A DNA stretch of 64,000 bases. Source: Deltaproteobacteria bacterium. GTDB lineage: Bacteria > Myxococcota_A > UBA9160 > UBA4427. Made by a program: the position numbers and the translations under genes. The notes beneath the pieces are model-generated. The model was given only the letters and a program-made list of their open reading frames with translations, was not told where the DNA came from and did not search any database. Positions 1 through 13,142 of this stretch are shown here, one piece after another. Each line of letters begins with the position of its first letter. Positions within the stretch are counted from its first letter, which is position 1. Location of the stretch: positions 682,001 through 746,000 of the forward strand of contig JADJOR010000002.1 in assembly GCA_016713665.1 (NCBI GenBank), written 5' to 3'.

Positions 1-1383
<1,383 letters not shown>

Positions 1384-1460
1384 GGGCCTGTAGCTCAGGT
1401 GGTTAGAGCGTCCGCCTGATAAGCGGGAGGTCGGTGGTTCGAGTCCACCCAGGCCCACCA
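1384..1460 (+). tRNA. tRNA-Ile (GAT anticodon)
   Basis: A full cloverleaf of 77 bases can be folded. The acceptor stem starts gggcctg, the D arm is gctcaggtggttagagc, the anticodon loop is ctgataa with anticodon GAT, the T arm is ggtggttcgagtccacc, and the 3' CCA is encoded. It lies in the usual first position of an rrn spacer and is released by processing of the rRNA precursor. Confidence 0.97.
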
Positions 1461-1583
1461 GCTCGCCGCCCGCCGAAGCAGGAATGCGGGGGCGGCCAAT
1501 CGACAACGAGGAACTGGTCTGATCGAACTGACCTCGCTTCGAGGTTCTCCTGGACAGGGCGCCGGCGGCGCCCAACCCCGAAT

Positions 1584-1656
1584 GGGGCTGTAGCTCAGCT
1601 GGGAGAGCGCGGGCTTTGCAAGCCTGAGGTCGTCGGTTCGATCCCGTCCAGCTCCA
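1584..1656 (+). tRNA. tRNA-Ala (TGC anticodon)
   Basis: A cloverleaf with acceptor ggggctg pairing with cagctcc, D arm gctcagctgggagagc, anticodon loop tttgcaa (TGC) and T arm with ttcgatc. The encoded 3' end after the discriminator A reads CCG, not CCA, so the final A must be added by tRNA nucleotidyltransferase. This differs from the tRNA-Ile and tRNA-Phe here, which encode CCA. Ile-Ala order is the common bacterial rrn spacer arrangement. Confidence 0.97.
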
Positions 1657-1920
1657 CCGGGTCCAGGTAGAGATAATCGACCATGAACGACGAAAGTCGT
1701 CAGGGTCGATCGACACGAATGGCACCCATCGGGTGTGCCCGCCCATTACAGGCGGGAACAGATCTTCGGATCCCATCGATCTTTGATAACTGAATATCTT
1801 TCCGAGCTGAGAGCGTCTTGCTTGCAAGACAAGAGTCGGCGAAGTCGTGAGACTTCAAAGGTTCTCGCAACGGCCGCAAGCCTGAGCGATTACCAGGCCG
1901 ACACTGCCCGACTGATTTAT
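1657..1920 (+). other. Spacer between tRNA-Ala and 23S rRNA
   Basis: Transcribed spacer without a gene. It carries the left arm of the pre-23S processing stalk (1775-1808) and a short inverted repeat around 1815-1836 (gtcttgcttgcaagac). Confidence 0.8.
1775..1808 (+). other. Left arm of pre-23S processing stalk
   Basis: This stretch is complementary to 4920-4953 over about 34 bases with only a few mismatches; the core tgaatatctttccga pairs with tcggaaagatattca. The two arms bracket the 23S gene, so they should form the long duplex that RNase III cuts to release pre-23S rRNA. The pairing is read directly; the RNase III role is established for this arrangement in bacteria. Confidence 0.85.
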
Positions 1921-4873
<2,953 letters not shown>

Positions 4874-4919
4874 AGATCAGAGGTGGGTTTGATGACACTT
4901 GCTTTGAGCGAGACGCTCC

Positions 4920-4953
4920 AGTTCGGAAAGATATTCAGAGATCAAGGATCGAT
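4920..4953 (+). other. Right arm of pre-23S processing stalk
   Basis: Complement of 1775-1808; see that entry. It lies about 47 bases beyond the mature 23S 3' end. The spacer from 4954 to 5058 up to 5S rRNA shows no other feature. Confidence 0.85.
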
Positions 4954-5058
4954 CATGGATCGATAATGATTTTAAGTCGTCGACTCAGGTCGCGTTCACG
5001 ATGGCGGTGGAGAACCGCGTGAACGAGGCCAAGGGAACGGAAGTCGACGCGACGGTTT

Positions 5059-5175
<117 letters not shown>

Positions 5176-5183
5176 TCTATCAG

Positions 5184-5226
5184 ACGGCGCTCGCATACCG
5201 AAAGGTGGCGAGCGCCGTTTCATTTT
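5184..5226 (+). terminator. Rho-independent terminator of the rrn operon
   Basis: A perfect 11-base-pair stem (acggcgctcgc with gcgagcgccgt) with a 13-base loop is followed by ttcatttt. It lies 8 bases after 5S rRNA, where rrn transcription should stop. The region 5227-5493 after it holds nothing that I can support. Confidence 0.9.
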
Positions 5227-5493
5227 GTGCGAACGCACTGGTCCTGGTGTCCGGAGACCGCTTCGTTGGGACTGGATGGGCCCACTCTGCGGCTGTGCGG
5301 GTTCGCGTCTTGGCCGCTGCGCGGCGAGCGATTCCGTGCCGGGACCTCGAGCGGCCCGGTCGAAGCGGGAGTGCGATCAGGAGTCGAATTGGCACACTCG
5401 GAGGGCACTCGGCTGGCTTCGCGAGAACGGGGCTGCGGTTGCCAGTCTTGACGGGGTGTGCCGCGCCGGATTCGCGACGTAGAGCGCCCGAGA

Positions 5494-5569
5494 TGGTGGC
5501 CCAGGGCGGGGTCGAACCGCCGACACCGCGATTTTCAGTCGCGTGCTCTACCAACTGAGCTACCGGGCC
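5494..5569 (-). tRNA. tRNA-Phe (GAA anticodon)
   Basis: Read on the minus strand, a 76-base cloverleaf: acceptor ggcccgg pairing with ctgggcc, D arm gctcagttggtagagc, anticodon stem cgcga/tcgcg around loop ctgaaaa (anticodon GAA), T stem ggcgg/ccgcc, and an encoded CCA. It points toward the rrn operon. About 53 bases upstream (5622-5630 on this strand) lies an A+T-rich tacaatttt that could be its -10 region; I see no convincing -35. Confidence 0.96.
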
Positions 5570-5672
5570 ACCGGGATCGCAGAGACTACAGGACTCCCCG
5601 TTTCCGTCGAGGAGTTCATCCAAAATTGTATCCTTCGCCGGGCCGGGTCGTCGGAGCCATTCCAGCGAAATC

Positions 5673-6434
5673 TCAGCTCGCCGGGGCTGTTCGTCCTGCG
5701 GCATCGCTCGACCCTGCGCCTGAAGGCCGGGTCATCGCGGTCACCTTGCGAATGAGGACGTTCTGCGTGGGGCGATCCTTCGGGCCCCAGCGGCCGACGG
5801 CATCCGTTTCGACCTCGGTGATGGCGTCGACGAGCTCGAGACCAGCAACGACCCTTCCGACGACGTTGTACCGACCGTTCAGGCCGCGATTTTCCGCGTG
5901 CATGATGAAGAGCTGCGGGCTCGTGGATCCCGGCTGCCCACGGTTGGCGAGGGCGACGACCCCGCGGTCGAAGGGGGTGGCGCCGAATTCGTCGGGGATC
6001 GGGGTAGGATCACCGCCCCGGCCGTCGTTCGTCGGATCCCGGTCGCGACTATTGGGATCCCCGCCCTGAATCATGAATCCGGGAATCACGCGATGGAACG
6101 TCGTTCCGTCGTAATACCCTTCGCGTGAAAGGGTGAGGACCCTTTCTACGCTCGTCGGCGCGAGCTCCGGCATGAGCTCGACTTCGATCGTCCCCGCTCG
6201 TCCCAGAAGCTCGACTTCGATGGCGATCGCCGGATGCCCCCCCGATTCGGGCCATCGGAAAGTTTCGTCGATTCGAGCTTCCACCGTCGTCGTCGAAGCG
6301 GCGTCGCGATCCAGCGCGCGGGGATCGTCTGCACCGGCCTGATTGTCCGAGCACGCAGCGATCCCCAAACCCGAGATCACGATTGCAAGTACATCGAACC
6401 GAGCTCGACGGTTCGGATGGCCTCGATGTCGCAC
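5673..6434 (-). CDS. Peptidyl-prolyl cis-trans isomerase, cyclophilin type, lipoprotein
   Basis: Catalyses cis-trans isomerisation of Xaa-Pro bonds, here probably in the periplasm on a membrane anchor. The cyclophilin domain fills roughly residues 75-235, with the signature FHRVIPGFMIQGGDP and the later QLFIM segment that line the active site. I chose the GTG start at 6434 because it gives a 28-residue lipoprotein signal peptide ending in the lipobox IAAC (Cys28). An in-frame ATG at 6500 would add 22 residues before the signal peptide. The tail after the domain is Ala/Gly/Ser-rich. It is divergent from the gamma-glutamyltransferase gene, and the shared gap of about 95 bases must hold both promoters. 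The family is certain; the exact start is less so. Confidence 0.9.
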   Translation of the reverse strand: MRHRGHPNRRARFDVLAIVISGLGIAACSDNQAGADDPRALDRDAASTTTVEARIDETFRWPESGGHPAIAIEVELLGRAGTIEVELMPELAPTSVERVLTLSREGYYDGTTFHRVIPGFMIQGGDPNSRDRDPTNDGRGGDPTPIPDEFGATPFDRGVVALANRGQPGSTSPQLFIMHAENRGLNGRYNVVGRVVAGLELVDAITEVETDAVGRWGPKDRPTQNVLIRKVTAMTRPSGAGSSDAAGRTAPAS

Positions 6435-6528
6435 GTGAGCGAGACCATCCGTCGCCTTCTGCGCCTCCGGGGGCACGCGAGCGGCCAGGCTCCGATTCAT
6501 ATGGGGCGCTTGTGATAGCTTGCTGAGC

Positions 6529-8388
6529 ATGATGGCTACATCGACGCTCTTGCGGTGGTTTTTGAGGGAATTGCTCGCAATCCGACCCTTGCGGGCCCCC
6601 TTGGCGGGTCGTGTTCGAACCGCCCGGCGTGCCAGAGGCGTCGTCCTTGCGCTCTGCGTCGCATCGCTTTCCTGGACGGCGGATGCTCGCGGCCCGGACG
6701 TCGCGATCGGGCCGGTGGTCGCCCGGAAAGGCATGGTGGTGTCGAGCCACCATGCTGCGGCGCGGGCTGGCGCCTCGATCCTCGAGCGCGGGGGAAACGC
6801 GATCGATGCGGCCGTGGCGACGGCGTTTGCGGTGGGGGTCGCGCAACCCTTTTCTGCGGGCGTAGGCGGGGGTGCATTCGCGCTCGTCCGGCTCGCGGAC
6901 GGAGACGTCGTGGCCCTCGACGCGCGCGAGGTCGCGCCCGCAAAGGCGACTCCGAACATGTTCGTCGAGCCCGGAGTCGCGGAGAATGCGTCCGTGCTGG
7001 GTCCACTGGCAGTCGCAGTTCCCTCGTTCGTGCCGGGCATGGTCGAGCTGTTGGAAGCTCACGGAACGATGACGTTGGCCGAGGTGCTCGCGCCCGCCAT
7101 TTCACTCGCGGAGGAAGGCGTCGAAGTCGGGGACTACCACGCGGGCATGGTGGGTTTCATGCGATCGCGCTTTTCCCGGACAGAGTTCGCCGAGACCTGG
7201 CGAATCCAGTTCGCGCCCTTCGACCCGGCGACCATGAAGGGGCGACGACTGATCCAACGCGATCTCGGCCGATCTCTCCGACTGCTCGCGAAGGACGGGG
7301 AGGGTGTGTTCCGGAACGGCGAAATCGGGCGCGCCATCGTTCGGGAGGTGGTGCGCCGTGGGGGTCTCATCACCCTCGACGACCTGCGTCGCTATGAGCC
7401 GAAGTGGCGGAAGCCCGTAGTCAGCGATTATCGAGGCTTCCGCGTCGTGAGCTTTCCTCCGCCTTCGTCGGGTGGGGTCGTCCTGGTCCAGGCCCTGAAC
7501 GTGCTCGAAGGCTTCCCGCTCGAGCGCCATGCGGCCGGTGACGTCCAGGCGGTGCACCTTCTCGCCGAGGCGATGAAGCTCGCATTCGCCGATCGCGCGG
7601 CGTACATGGGCGATTCGGATTTCGTCGACGTCCCGATCGAGGCCCTCGTTTCGAAGAGCTATGCGTCTCGACAGCGCTCGAGGATCGACGAGCTCGAAGC
7701 GACGACGATCACCGCGCCGGGCGCCGTTCCCGAGGACTCAGGCACGACCCACTTTTCCGTGACGGACTCGGAGGGGCGCGCAGTCGCCCTCACGATGACC
7801 ATCAATACGCCCTTCGGTTCCGGGATCACCGTTCCCGGAACCGGTGTGATCCTGAACAACGAAATGGACGACTTCGCGATCGCGACCGGAACGCCTAATA
7901 GCTATGGATTGGTGGACACCCGTGGTGCCAATCTCGTTGCCGGAAGGAAGCGTCCACTCTCGAGCATGACGCCGACCATCCTGGATCGCGATGGTCGACT
8001 CTTCATGGTCACGGGTAGTCCGGGCGGACCGCGCATCATCTCGACGACGCTTCTGACCATCGTCAACGTGATCGATTGGAAGATGGATCCGCGCAAGGCC
8101 GTCGCCGCGCCGCGTGTCCATCATCAATGGGATCCGAATCGCCTCGAGGTCGAGCCGTCGGTCTCGGAAGAGGTCGTCCGGGGGCTGCGGGCGCGGGGGC
8201 ACGAAGTGATGCGAAGCCCGAGGACCTGGTCGGCCGCCGAGGTGATCGTGGTCGACCCGGTAAGCGGCCTGCATCTCGGTGGGGCGGATCCGCGCACGGA
8301 TGGAGCGGCGGTGGGGGTCGATCCGGTGACCACGCTCGGTTCGGCTGGCGAGCCGGTTTCGAGGCCGGCGATGGTCCCTCGCCCCTGA
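6529..8388 (+). CDS. ggt: Gamma-glutamyltransferase
   Basis: Ntn-hydrolase that cleaves or transfers the gamma-glutamyl group of glutathione and related amides, normally after export to the periplasm. About 619 residues, usual length for the family. An N-terminal arginine-rich stretch and hydrophobic segment ending in TADA near residue 55 suggest a signal peptide with an unusually long n-region, so the true start may lie downstream. The self-cleavage motif SGTTHFSV places the nucleophile at Thr406 (counting from the ATG at 6529), which splits large and small subunits. The downstream NTPFGS and NNEMDDF motifs are typical of the small subunit. ATGs lie at 6529 and 6532, and a TTG at 6520. It stands alone, with a long noncoding gap behind it. 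Confidence 0.93.
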   Translation: MMATSTLLRWFLRELLAIRPLRAPLAGRVRTARRARGVVLALCVASLSWTADARGPDVAIGPVVARKGMVVSSHHAAARAGASILERGGNAIDAAVATAFAVGVAQPFSAGVGGGAFALVRLADGDVVALDAREVAPAKATPNMFVEPGVAENASVLGPLAVAVPSFVPGMVELLEAHGTMTLAEVLAPAISLAEEGVEVGDYHAGMVGFMRSRFSRTEFAETWRIQFAPFDPATMKGRRLIQRDLGRSLRLLAKDGEGVFRNGEIGRAIVREVVRRGGLITLDDLRRYEPKWRKPVVSDYRGFRVVSFPPPSSGGVVLVQALNVLEGFPLERHAAGDVQAVHLLAEAMKLAFADRAAYMGDSDFVDVPIEALVSKSYASRQRSRIDELEATTITAPGAVPEDSGTTHFSVTDSEGRAVALTMTINTPFGSGITVPGTGVILNNEMDDFAIATGTPNSYGLVDTRGANLVAGRKRPLSSMTPTILDRDGRLFMVTGSPGGPRIISTTLLTIVNVIDWKMDPRKAVAAPRVHHQWDPNRLEVEPSVSEEVVRGLRARGHEVMRSPRTWSAAEVIVVDPVSGLHLGGADPRTDGAAVGVDPVTTLGSAGEPVSRPAMVPRP

Positions 8389-8763
8389 ACACAGACGCCT
8401 TTGGCGCCGCCGGGAAGACGGATCGGGGCTGGGCCATGGCAGCTGGGTTTCCGCCTCCGACTCGCCCCCCCCAACGGGTTCGCTGGGTGTCGGGGCCGGC
8501 TTTCCGGGAAAACGGGATTCCGGGAAAGTGGCGAAAAAACTTGTGTGGGAGTGCAGATTTTTCTGTTGTTTCCCCCCCATTTGGTATAGGATGCCCTCAC
8601 GTCTTGACCGGTCTGGGGTTGGCTCGATTGGAAGTGGGCGGGTAAGGGTTCGAGGCATCCGAACCGCCCTCAAAAGCTTTCAAGGGGAATATCGGCCTTA
8701 AGCGGGCTGCCCCGCGTCAGGACAGGCTCTCTTCTTGGGAAGGGAGGGAGCCACTCAGTCGCA

Positions 8764-8800
8764 CGGTCGGGAGCGCGCGATACCGGCGCGCTTCCGACCG
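8764..8800 (+). other. 15-bp hairpin
   Basis: The arm 8764-8778 pairs with 8786-8800 over 15 positions with one G-T wobble, leaving a 7-base loop. No T-run follows, so it is not a normal intrinsic terminator. Confidence 0.7.
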
Positions 8801-9010
8801 GTCGGCGGCCTCTGCATCGGGCCGTGGACCAGCGTCTGGGGTGTGGAAGTGCAGGCATGACGACGTCGTTGCGTTTTTGGAGGCCTACAGCCCCTTCGAA
8901 GATCCGCATACGCACGCCGGATCCCCGCGAGGATCGAGGCATCATCGCGGCGGGGACTGCAGGGCAGCGTCGCCTCGATCGCTAGAAGTCCCCACCGAGA
9001 TGGTGCTGCC

Positions 9011-9044
9011 GGACGCCTCCAGACCGTAAGGTCTGGGGGCGTCC
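9011..9044 (+). other. 15-bp hairpin with GTAA tetraloop
   Basis: The arm ggacgcctccagacc (9011-9025) pairs with ggtctgggggcgtcc (9030-9044) with one wobble, closed by GTAA, a GNRA-type loop. It lies about 90 bases past the stop codon of the minus-strand peptidase gene and could stop transcription from either side, but no T-run follows on either strand. Confidence 0.7.
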
Positions 9045-9135
9045 CGCCCGATCGCGGTCGCTGGGTCTTCGCAGACCACCCGTTTTCGCCAGTCCGTTCC
9101 GTGCCGGACTCCGGATTCATTTCCGGGGAATCGCC

Positions 9136-11784
9136 TCAGGGATGGACCGCGCTCGCCGTGTAGGCATCCCCGCGGAAGATGCGCCGTGCCACGCGAAGAA
9201 CATCCGCCGGCGTGATCTGTGCGAGCGCCTCGGGATAGCTCTCGGTGTAGTCCGCGCCCAGGCCATAGATCGAATCCAGCGCGATATGGGCCGCGCGCGA
9301 ATGATTGCGCTGCGAGCTGATCGCGAAGGTTCCCGTTCCATACCGGATCGCCCGTTCGAGGGTCTCCTGGTCCGGCTCCTGGCGGGTCAGGCGATCGATC
9401 TCGTCGAGAATTCCGCTCTTGGCGCGCTCGAGCTTGTCCGGAGCGGTCGCGATGTAGATCGTGAAATGGCCCGGCGCGAGCCCCTCGACGTTGGAGGCCG
9501 AGACCGTGTACGCGAGTCCCTGCCGGTCACGGAGCTCCAGAAAGAGGCGGCCGCCCTGGCCTGCCAGCATCTGCGAGATCAGCTCGAGGGCGTGGCGGTC
9601 CGGGTCATCGAGGGTCAGTCCGCGGAATCCGATCACCAGATGGGCCTGGGCACGCTCCTTGATCAAGGTCGATTCCCGGATCCCCGTCGATCGAGGGTGT
9701 AGCTGAGGCGTCGCAAGAGGGGCACCGGCACGCGGAAGAGCAGAGAATGCCTCGTCGACGAGTCGGGCGACCCGCTCTGGATCGACGTCACCGACCACGG
9801 CGATCGCCGCCCGATCCGAAAGAACGAGTCGTTCCATGTGCCGCTCGAGCGCCGTCGGATCGAAGCGCGACACGCTCTCGCGTTCGCCGAGCACCGTCAT
9901 CCCGTAGGGATGATTCTCGAACTCGGTGCGGGCGAAGAGCTGGAACGCGAGCTGTCCGAGTCGATCCTCCCGTCGATCGAGCGCCGCGAGCGTCTCTCGT
10001 CGCTCGCGCTCGAGCTCTTCCGGGTCGAAGCGAGCCTCGAGCAGCGCCTCGGCGAAGAGGGCAAAGCCGGGCTCCAGGGTCTCCGATAGACAGTCGAGCG
10101 TCAGCCCGATCGAGTTGCGACCCGAGAAGCCTTCGATCTCCGCAGCCATTCCCTCGACGGCGCGCGTGTATTCGATCGCCGAGCGTCGGCGCGTTCCGCG
10201 CGTCCACATCGCGGCGAGAAAACGGCTGAGTCCGTTGGTTTCGACGTCTTCGTGTAGCACCCCCCCACGGCACGCGAACCGGATCGCCGCGACGGGGACC
10301 TCGCTCCGCCGCATGACGTGCAGATCGAGACCATTTGCCAATCGGGTATCGAGTCGCTCGCCCGCGCCATCGCGAGTCGTTCGCATCGGTCCGAAGCGGA
10401 GCCGCAAGGGGCCGGGCTCCGGCGTTTCCACCCGCGGCTCGAGCATCGCGCCGGATTCGACCTCGGTGTCTCGATCGTGTGCAGCGGCGGCGATGCCGCG
10501 ATCGACTGCCGCCCGTAGAGCGGTTTCGTCGAGCTCCGGGTCGGACGACTCCGGCAGCAGGGCCGCGAGTATGAGGCCCTCGGGCTTCAAATAACGACGC
10601 GCCACGTCCTGGAGATCGGCCGGTGTCGCCTGGCGCAGGGCTTCGAGGGCCCAGGCCTCCTTCTCCCAGCTCCCGGCCATCGATTGGAAGCTGCCGAGCT
10701 TGGCGGCGACGCCCGAAACGCTCTCGCGCTCGAACTGTTCGCTGGCAAGGAAATTGACGCGCGCGCGGTGGAGCTCCTCCGCAGAGACCGGTTCGCGTCG
10801 GAGACGCTCCGTCTCCTCGATGATCCGGGCGGTCGCGTCGAGAAGTCGCGAGGCATCGGTTTCGTAGCCGATCGTGAAGAGCCCTCGATCGAGCGGTGTG
10901 AACGCGCCTGCGTCTACGCGATCGACGAGCCCCTCTTCCTCGCGCACCCGCTGGACGAGTCGGCTCGACTCGCATTCCCCGAGCACGTAGGCGAGCAGGT
11001 CGAGATGGATCGCGTCGCGATCGCGGAAGGGAGCGGCCGGCCAGGCGAGGTCGACCCGATGTCCCTCGAAGGGCTTGCGCAGGACGCGGATCACGGCCTC
11101 GCGCGGAGCCGGCTCGTCGCGTCGCTCGCGGCGCGCCTGACCGGGCAGGGCATCGGCAAAGAGACGCTCGACCTCGGCCGTCAACTGCGCGGGATCGAAG
11201 TCGCCCACGGCCACGACCATCAGATTGTCCGGCGTGTACCACCGCTCGAAGAATCGGCGGACCTGGGCTCGATCGAATGCCGCGACGTTGCTGGCCGGAC
11301 CGAGGATCGGCTGGCCATAGCGGTGGACCCGGAAGGCTTCGCGGAAGCAGAGATCGGAGAGGACGTGGCCGGGCGTGTCCTCCGAGCGGCGGATCTCTTC
11401 GAGGACGACCTCCCGCTCGCGGGCGATCTCCTCCGGGTCGAAGAGCGAGAAGCGCACGGCATCCACCAGGACGTCCAGACCGCGCCGCCATTCGGCGGCG
11501 GGGAGCGTCGCGTGATAGACGGTCGAGTCGAAGGACGTATAGGCGTTGATCTGGCCGCCCAGCCCCTCGACTTCGCCGGCGACCTCGCCGACGCCGCGTC
11601 GGTCGGTTCCCTTGAACAGCATGTGCTCGTGGAAGTGGGCGAGGCCTTCTTCGCCGGGACGCTCGTCCGCGGAGCCGACTCCGGCCCAGAGCTGCAGCTC
11701 GACCACCGGATCGCGGTGGCTCTCGCGAAGCAGGAGGGTGAGGCCGTTCGGAAGGACGCGGTAATGGGTCGAGGCGGGCTTCAA
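9136..11784 (-). CDS. M16 family metallopeptidase, two-domain (insulinase-like)
   Basis: Zinc peptidase of the pitrilysin/insulinase clan, about 882 residues, made of two homologous M16 halves. The N-terminal half has the inverted zinc motif HFHEH at residues 50-54 and a downstream acidic helix (EEIRRSEDTPGH) expected to give the third ligand. The C-terminal half (from about residue 450) lacks the zinc motif but keeps the GLAYTVS segment typical of the substrate-binding M16_C region. No signal peptide is visible with this start, so it may act in the cytoplasm. The start is taken as TTG at 11784, because no ATG or GTG lies just upstream and homology begins a few residues later (YRVLPNGL). It is divergent from hemW, with 72 bases between them. 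Its substrate cannot be read. Confidence 0.9.
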   Translation of the reverse strand: MKPASTHYRVLPNGLTLLLRESHRDPVVELQLWAGVGSADERPGEEGLAHFHEHMLFKGTDRRGVGEVAGEVEGLGGQINAYTSFDSTVYHATLPAAEWRRGLDVLVDAVRFSLFDPEEIAREREVVLEEIRRSEDTPGHVLSDLCFREAFRVHRYGQPILGPASNVAAFDRAQVRRFFERWYTPDNLMVVAVGDFDPAQLTAEVERLFADALPGQARRERRDEPAPREAVIRVLRKPFEGHRVDLAWPAAPFRDRDAIHLDLLAYVLGECESSRLVQRVREEEGLVDRVDAGAFTPLDRGLFTIGYETDASRLLDATARIIEETERLRREPVSAEELHRARVNFLASEQFERESVSGVAAKLGSFQSMAGSWEKEAWALEALRQATPADLQDVARRYLKPEGLILAALLPESSDPELDETALRAAVDRGIAAAAHDRDTEVESGAMLEPRVETPEPGPLRLRFGPMRTTRDGAGERLDTRLANGLDLHVMRRSEVPVAAIRFACRGGVLHEDVETNGLSRFLAAMWTRGTRRRSAIEYTRAVEGMAAEIEGFSGRNSIGLTLDCLSETLEPGFALFAEALLEARFDPEELERERRETLAALDRREDRLGQLAFQLFARTEFENHPYGMTVLGERESVSRFDPTALERHMERLVLSDRAAIAVVGDVDPERVARLVDEAFSALPRAGAPLATPQLHPRSTGIRESTLIKERAQAHLVIGFRGLTLDDPDRHALELISQMLAGQGGRLFLELRDRQGLAYTVSASNVEGLAPGHFTIYIATAPDKLERAKSGILDEIDRLTRQEPDQETLERAIRYGTGTFAISSQRNHSRAAHIALDSIYGLGADYTESYPEALAQITPADVLRVARRIFRGDAYTASAVHP

Positions 11785-11856
11785 AGCGGGCCGAGGGTAC
11801 CCGAGACGATGCGGGCCCGCCGCACACGACCCGCTCCGCCCGGTTACCCTGGGGCC

Positions 11857-13092
11857 ATGTCCGATCCCGTCGCCCAGTCGGCCGATCGGCCCGCGTTCGA
11901 CGACGGGCAGGTCGGCGTCTATCTCCACCTGCCGTTCTGCGAACGGATCTGCCCCTATTGCGACTTCGCCGTCGTGGCGGCCCGGACGCTCCAGCCCGCC
12001 GACGAGGATCGCTACGTCCTGGCGCTCGAGCGGGAGCTGGCGGCGCGGCGAAAAGATTTCGTGAGTCGTTCGCTTTCGAGCATCTATTTCGGCGGCGGGA
12101 CGCCGTCCTTGTTCCGGCCCGAATCGCTCGTACGCCTGGTCGGCGCGGTCGCAGCCGCCTTCCCAGCCGCGTCGTCGCCCGAGCCGATCGAGATCACCCT
12201 CGAGCTCAATCCGAGCACCGTCGAGCTCGCTCGATTGCCAGGCTTTCGAGCCGCAGGCATCGATCGCCTCTCGATCGGGATTCAATCGTTTCAGGATGCG
12301 CTGCTCAAGCGGCTCGGTCGTGCCCACCGGGCCGCGGTGGCCCGCGAAGCGCTCCTCGCCGCGCGCGCAGCGGGATTCGAGAATCTCTCGCTCGATCTGA
12401 TTTTCGCGCTCCCGGAGCAGACCCTCGACCTCCTCGATCGCGATCTCGACGAGCTGATCGGCCATCGCCCCGAGCACGTCTCGACCTATGAACTCACTTT
12501 CGAGCCGGGGACGCCGTTCGGCCGGGCCGTCGCTGCGGGCCGCCTGGCGCGCTGCGACGAGGATCTGGCCGCGCGCATGATCGAGCACGTCGAGGCGCGC
12601 CTCGGCGCCGAGGGATACGCCCGCTACGAGATCTCGAGCTATGCGCAGCCGGGTCGCCGATCGCGTCACAACGCCCGCTATTGGCAGCGCCAGTCCGTCC
12701 TGGGGCTCGGAATGGGGGCCCACTCCTTCGAGCCGCGCACCGCCGAGCATCCCCATGGTCGCCGCCGCGCCAATCCGCGGTCGCTGGACGCATGGCTGCG
12801 TGCCGTCGCGGCGGACCCCGATCGCGCCGGAGAGGTCGAAGAGCTCGCGCCCGAGACCGCGCGGGGCGAGGCGGTGTTTCTCGCGCTGCGCCAGCGGGAG
12901 GGGCTCTGCGCTGCGGGCTTCGAGGCGGAGTTCGGCCGCACGCCCCGTGGCTTCTTCGAAGCGGAGGTCGCGACTGCAGTCGATCGGGGTTGGCTCGAGG
13001 AGGCTTCGAGCGGAGATCTCCGCCTCACACCGGCGGGGCGGCTGCTGGCCGACAGTGTGGCGGCTCTCTTCGTCGGGGCGGGCGGCGATTGA
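11857..13092 (+). CDS. hemW: Radical SAM heme chaperone HemW
   Basis: HemW (old name: oxygen-independent coproporphyrinogen oxidase-like) binds heme and a 4Fe-4S cluster and inserts heme into respiratory enzymes. 411 residues, normal length. The radical SAM motif is at Cys28, Cys32 and Cys35 (CERICPYCDF). The FGGGTPS, LNPST and HNARYW segments are typical of HemW rather than HemN; true HemN has a longer N-terminus. It is the first gene of the run that continues into hrcA (50-base gap). This pairing with the heat-shock genes is common in bacteria. Confidence 0.93.
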   Translation: MSDPVAQSADRPAFDDGQVGVYLHLPFCERICPYCDFAVVAARTLQPADEDRYVLALERELAARRKDFVSRSLSSIYFGGGTPSLFRPESLVRLVGAVAAAFPAASSPEPIEITLELNPSTVELARLPGFRAAGIDRLSIGIQSFQDALLKRLGRAHRAAVAREALLAARAAGFENLSLDLIFALPEQTLDLLDRDLDELIGHRPEHVSTYELTFEPGTPFGRAVAAGRLARCDEDLAARMIEHVEARLGAEGYARYEISSYAQPGRRSRHNARYWQRQSVLGLGMGAHSFEPRTAEHPHGRRRANPRSLDAWLRAVAADPDRAGEVEELAPETARGEAVFLALRQREGLCAAGFEAEFGRTPRGFFEAEVATAVDRGWLEEASSGDLRLTPAGRLLADSVAALFVGAGGD

Positions 13093-13142
13093 CTGGGCCC
13101 GGGACAGGCGTCTACGATCGCTCGCACCGAGGTTCAGTACCC

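Larger units (their letters stand above)
8389..9135. other. 747-base noncoding gap with strong hairpins, candidate structured RNA
   Basis: No open frame here looks real. The gap lies between two convergent genes, where only a terminator is expected. An A+T-rich patch at 8536-8590, with a TATAGG at 8585-8590, stands out from the G+C-rich surroundings and could be a promoter, though no good -35 is visible. After it come several inverted repeats, including stems at 8764-8800 and 9011-9044 and smaller ones near 8648-8673 (ggttcg/cgaacc) and 8725-8752. I found no tmRNA, RNase P or SRP RNA hallmark. A plus-strand ncRNA starting near 8597 is an inference. Confidence 0.4.

Noticed and set aside
8389..9135. 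tmRNA, RNase P RNA or SRP RNA in the noncoding gap
   Set aside because: No tRNA-like ends, no GAGGAAAGTCC-type P4 element, and no SRP Alu or GGAAG loop pattern on either strand.
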